From: a virus
Length of the DNA stretch: 23,355 bases
Reading direction: 5' to 3' (one strand)
IMG/VR virus record: IMGVR_UViG_3300035162_003017
Coordinates: 1 to 23,355 of that record
A program made the translations under genes and the position numbers. The notes beneath the pieces are model-generated. The model did not search any database, was not told where the DNA came from, and was given only the letters and a program-made list of their open reading frames with translations. Shown piece by piece: positions 21,402-23,355 of this stretch (positions within the stretch are counted from its first letter, which is position 1; each line of letters starts with the position of its first letter).

Positions 21402-22175
21402 TTAATTTTCAAATCCAAATATTACTGTTATTGGATTTGCATTTACTATTTCTTCATTGTCCTCAACCTGAGCTGCTAGATTAGCATTAAGAACTATTTC
21501 TGACGCTCCCATCGATTTAACTGTGCCTAAAGCTGTGTTATCTGTATTTGTGTAAATAGTGTCGCCTATTTGAAAGCATTTTCTAGGATCTTGACCGTCG
21601 GTAGCTATAGTGTCCGTTGAAGTTGCGGCTTGAGCGGTAGGTTTTACTCCTGTTGAAAAGTCAATAGCACTGCCAGCAAAAGCAGCTACATATATAACAT
21701 CATAACCAACGTTTTGACCGCTATTAGGCTCACCTTCTAGAACTAGATTTACCGCATGCCCGTTAGCAGCACCTTGATAACCAGAACTAAACGCATCTCC
21801 AAAAGCAACACCTATAGTAGCGCTTGAAGTACCCTCAACTTTAGTATGTCCAAGAAAGTGTAATGGTAATTCAAAACACAAGGTTTGAGCGACGTTTACC
21901 ACCCCTAACCTTGATGGCGCGACACCGTTGATTGATTTTGCAAATATAAACTCTATGTCAGAGTTTACTTGCACGCCACCATCTTCACCCATCATGAAAC
22001 CCGTTATGCTATTTAACTTGTTAGTTCCTTTTGGAACTTGTAAAGCTTGCCAATCAAACAGTATGTCTGAAGCTGAAAAAGGAGTGTCAGTTGCAGCTGG
22101 AACTTGAGCGCCTATTACACTGGCAACATTTCCATTTATTATATCTGGTTTTATTCTTACTGTATAATATCCCAT
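21402..22175 (-). CDS. Probable virion structural protein, 257 aa
   Basis: This protein is beta-rich and low in Lys/Arg. It begins MGYYTVRIKPDIINGNVASV, then 'TPFSASDILFDWQALQVPKG' and 'FIFAKSINGVAPSRLGVVN', with 'HAVNLVLEGEPNSGQNVGYD' in the middle. From about 200 it has a compact module 'FQIGDTIYTNTDNTALGTVK', 'GASEIVLNANLAAQVEDNEE', ending 'PITVIFGFEN'. That module resembles small beta-barrels in other structural proteins here. I recall proteins starting 'GYY.VRIKPDI' as virion structural components in marine phages, but their place in the particle is unsettled. A head fibre, decoration or minor capsid role is the most plausible. It lies 4 bp after the holin-like gene. Confidence 0.7.
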   Translation of the reverse strand: MGYYTVRIKPDIINGNVASVIGAQVPAATDTPFSASDILFDWQALQVPKGTNKLNSITGFMMGEDGGVQVNSDIEFIFAKSINGVAPSRLGVVNVAQTLCFELPLHFLGHTKVEGTSSATIGVAFGDAFSSGYQGAANGHAVNLVLEGEPNSGQNVGYDVIYVAAFAGSAIDFSTGVKPTAQAATSTDTIATDGQDPRKCFQIGDTIYTNTDNTALGTVKSMGASEIVLNANLAAQVEDNEEIVNANPITVIFGFEN

Positions 22176-22179
22176 AATT

Positions 22180-22572
22180 TTATTTTTTTACTTTTTCTAG
22201 TGATCGTCCACCGAAGTAGGCACCGATCACGGTTATTAATACTAATTGTAATAAGTCTACCCACGAGGATTTAACCTCAAACTGAATAATTCCAGCATCG
22301 ATAAATATTAATAGAACTGTCGATACTACTAGAAATATTAGAACTAGTGGTCTTATATTTTTACTAAGCCATGAATCGGATTGCATATCCATTTTCCAAC
22401 GCTCAGTTACTTGTTTTTGCATTTCTGCTTCATAACCCATTACTAGGTCTTTGATCTTTGCTTCTGCCGCTAACTTCTCTTCCTTCGACGTAGTTAGGTT
22501 ATCTAGAACTCCTCCTACGCTTTCTACAAGCTTAGCTGCTCCACCTGATAGTATTTTAGTTAGGATACTCAT
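22180..22572 (-). CDS. Holin-like membrane protein (3-TM GTA/phage holin family), 130 aa
   Basis: The end of the protein carries two membrane helices: 'IRPLVLIFLVVSTVLLIFID' (~73-92) and 'WVDLLQLVLITVIGAYFGGR' (~104-123), separated by a short charged turn. In front is 'WKMDMQSDSWLSKNIRP', a landmark of the GTA_holin_3TM-type family, and an N-terminal amphipathic helix (1-28) that could be the third membrane-associated segment. Such proteins make holes in the inner membrane to time lysis. There is no endolysin gene beside it in the window. Its stop codon is followed by 4 bp before the next gene, and its ATG overlaps the preceding stop (TAATG). It could also be another small phage membrane protein, but the motif pattern is good. 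Confidence 0.8.
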   Translation of the reverse strand: MSILTKILSGGAAKLVESVGGVLDNLTTSKEEKLAAEAKIKDLVMGYEAEMQKQVTERWKMDMQSDSWLSKNIRPLVLIFLVVSTVLLIFIDAGIIQFEVKSSWVDLLQLVLITVIGAYFGGRSLEKVKK

Positions 22573-22805
22573 TAGTAACCCGCTTTCCTCTCAGCCTTGA
22601 CTTTCTTCAAAGCTTTAGCTATTTGTGATTTTGATGGTTTTTGGACATCATAATCGTTTATAGCATTCTCTATAGCCTGTTCCCTGTCTTCAAAATCTTG
22701 GCTAGCACTATCAGTGCCAACTGAGCGATTAGTTTCTGGACCTGCTTTTTTTGTAACTGGTGAATTCCCAAAATCCATCCCTTTCATTTTGTATGGTGTT
22801 TTCAT
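22572..22805 (-). CDS. Small basic hypothetical protein 'MKTPYKMKG', 77 aa
   Basis: The 77 residues open with MKTPYKMKGMDFGNSPVTKK, a form I recall at the start of many short marine phage proteins of unknown function. They continue with a polar stretch and a helical basic end ('DVQKPSKSQIAKALKKVKAE', RKAGY). No membrane or catalytic feature. It lies between the zincin-like gene (3 bp gap) and the holin-like gene (one-base overlap), so it is part of the same transcript and perhaps of the lysis or virion-associated group. Confidence 0.7.
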   Translation of the reverse strand: MKTPYKMKGMDFGNSPVTKKAGPETNRSVGTDSASQDFEDREQAIENAINDYDVQKPSKSQIAKALKKVKAERKAGY

Positions 22806-22808
22806 AGT

Positions 22809-23258
22809 TTATTTGTTTCCGTTGTTAGCGTCATCCTCCCAAGGAAAACCAGTATCTCCAGCTTCCTTCCATTTACCGTCTACTAATATAGAGTCTACGC
22901 CATCAATGTCTTGTCTTTCAAATCTCTCTCCATTATACATGATATGATCATCATCATAAGCCAGTTTACCTAACTTCATATCCGTAGCGTGTCTCATTTC
23001 GTGATTAATCACTTGTCTGTACTCTGCCCCGTTAGGATCAAGCTTATTACTTACGAATATAGTTCCATCCATATTAGCTTCTCCTAGTATTTCAAATTGA
23101 TCTCCATCCCCAAGAGACTTAGCTATAATAGGTGTTCCAGGAATAGTGGCTTGTTGGTTTCGCCTAAAACTAAGTTTAGTTTTAATCTCACCGTTACCAG
23201 CTTGAAAGCCCATTTCCTTCCCCATCTTAAACCCGGTGCTTTTCTTGAAGTTTGGCAT
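22809..23258 (-). CDS. Zincin-like protein with HEMRH motif, 149 aa
   Basis: Residues 86-90 read HEMRH, matching the HExxH zinc-binding motif of metallopeptidases, in the context 'YRQVINHEMRHATDMKLGKL'. Further candidate ligands lie in 'AYDDDH' (100-105). The preceding region ('GTPIIAKSLGDGDQFEILGE', 'ANMDGTIFVSNKLDPNG') is beta-rich, like the small N-terminal sheet of zincins. The end has 'MYNGERFERQ', 'VDGKWKEAGDTGFPWEDDA', a pattern I recall in short marine-phage proteins of this kind. No signal peptide is present. It may be a peptidase acting on a virion or cell-wall component, or a non-catalytic zinc protein; neither substrate nor activity can be read from the sequence. It starts 1 bp after the upstream gene's stop. 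Confidence 0.65.
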   Translation of the reverse strand: MPNFKKSTGFKMGKEMGFQAGNGEIKTKLSFRRNQQATIPGTPIIAKSLGDGDQFEILGEANMDGTIFVSNKLDPNGAEYRQVINHEMRHATDMKLGKLAYDDDHIMYNGERFERQDIDGVDSILVDGKWKEAGDTGFPWEDDANNGNK

Positions 23259-23259
23259 A

Positions 23260-23355
23260 TTACCTATCTTTATCTTTTATCATATCATCTATAGATTTAT
23301 TGAAAACCTTGTCAGTATATGTTTTGTTGTTATAGAAAACACTTCTCTCTGAAGT
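23260..23355 (-). CDS. C-terminal fragment of an unknown protein (5' end outside window)
   Basis: The frame is open from the window edge to a TAA at 23260-23262, giving 31 residues that end 'KVFNKSIDDMIKDKDR'. The stretch is helical and charged, and the stop is one base before the next ATG (TAATATG), the same tight spacing as elsewhere in the operon. Too little is present to name it. Confidence 0.6.
   Translation of the reverse strand, partial: TSERSVFYNNKTYTDKVFNKSIDDMIKDKDR

Noticed and set aside
1-23355. tRNA genes, integrase, repressor or attachment sites
   Set aside because: I looked in the intergenic gaps, which are nearly all under 60 bp, and found no cloverleaf-like or att-like sequence and no such coding gene.

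Overview
The window is a piece of the genome of a tailed double-stranded DNA bacteriophage. It covers the packaging, head, head-tail connector and tail genes. Every gene I can support lies on the minus strand, so transcription runs from high to low coordinates and intergenic gaps are mostly a few bases. I see no integrase, repressor, replication gene, tRNA or CRISPR array. Both ends cut through genes. The host is probably a marine Bacteroidetes (Flavobacteriia-type) cell. This rests on the AT-rich sequence, start codons preceded by A/T-rich leaders instead of Shine-Dalgarno sequences, and a tail protein carrying thirteen cysteine-flanked 'GCTDP..NYDP.A..DDGSC' repeats of the kind found in secreted Bacteroidetes proteins.

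Region by region, in transcription order. 23355-21374 holds small genes: the tail of an unknown gene, a zincin-like protein with an HEMRH motif, a short 'MKTPYKMKG' protein, a membrane protein resembling 3-TM GTA/phage holins, and a probable virion structural protein. 21373-20071 is a block of small overlapping genes: a coiled-coil-like protein, a 73-aa conserved-type protein, a GroES-fold-like protein with a GTG start, and a candidate small terminase. 20071-12753 is the packaging and head module: large terminase, portal, acidic scaffold-like protein and HK97-fold major capsid protein, closed by a strong terminator with a UUCG tetraloop. 12680-9485 holds a 289-aa head-associated protein of unknown role, a previously unlisted 53-aa cysteine protein, and two connector/ring-type proteins. 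9481-1 is the tail: a 2,896-aa muzzle/stabilisation-type protein ending in adhesin-like repeats and a lectin-like domain, a 120-aa protein, and the 5' end of a fibre-type gene.

The order terL - portal - scaffold - capsid - connectors - giant stabilisation protein, with an ~800-residue portal and ~490-residue capsid protein, is closest in my memory to crAss-like and related short-tailed Bacteroidetes phages. That assignment is inference, because no search was possible.

The most notable signals are the host-adhesin-like module fused to a giant virion protein, two UNCG-tetraloop hairpins placed at equal distance after consecutive genes, an identical 25-nt leader before two genes flanking the capsid gene, a zincin-like protein near the holin, and a small beta-module that seems to recur in several structural proteins.
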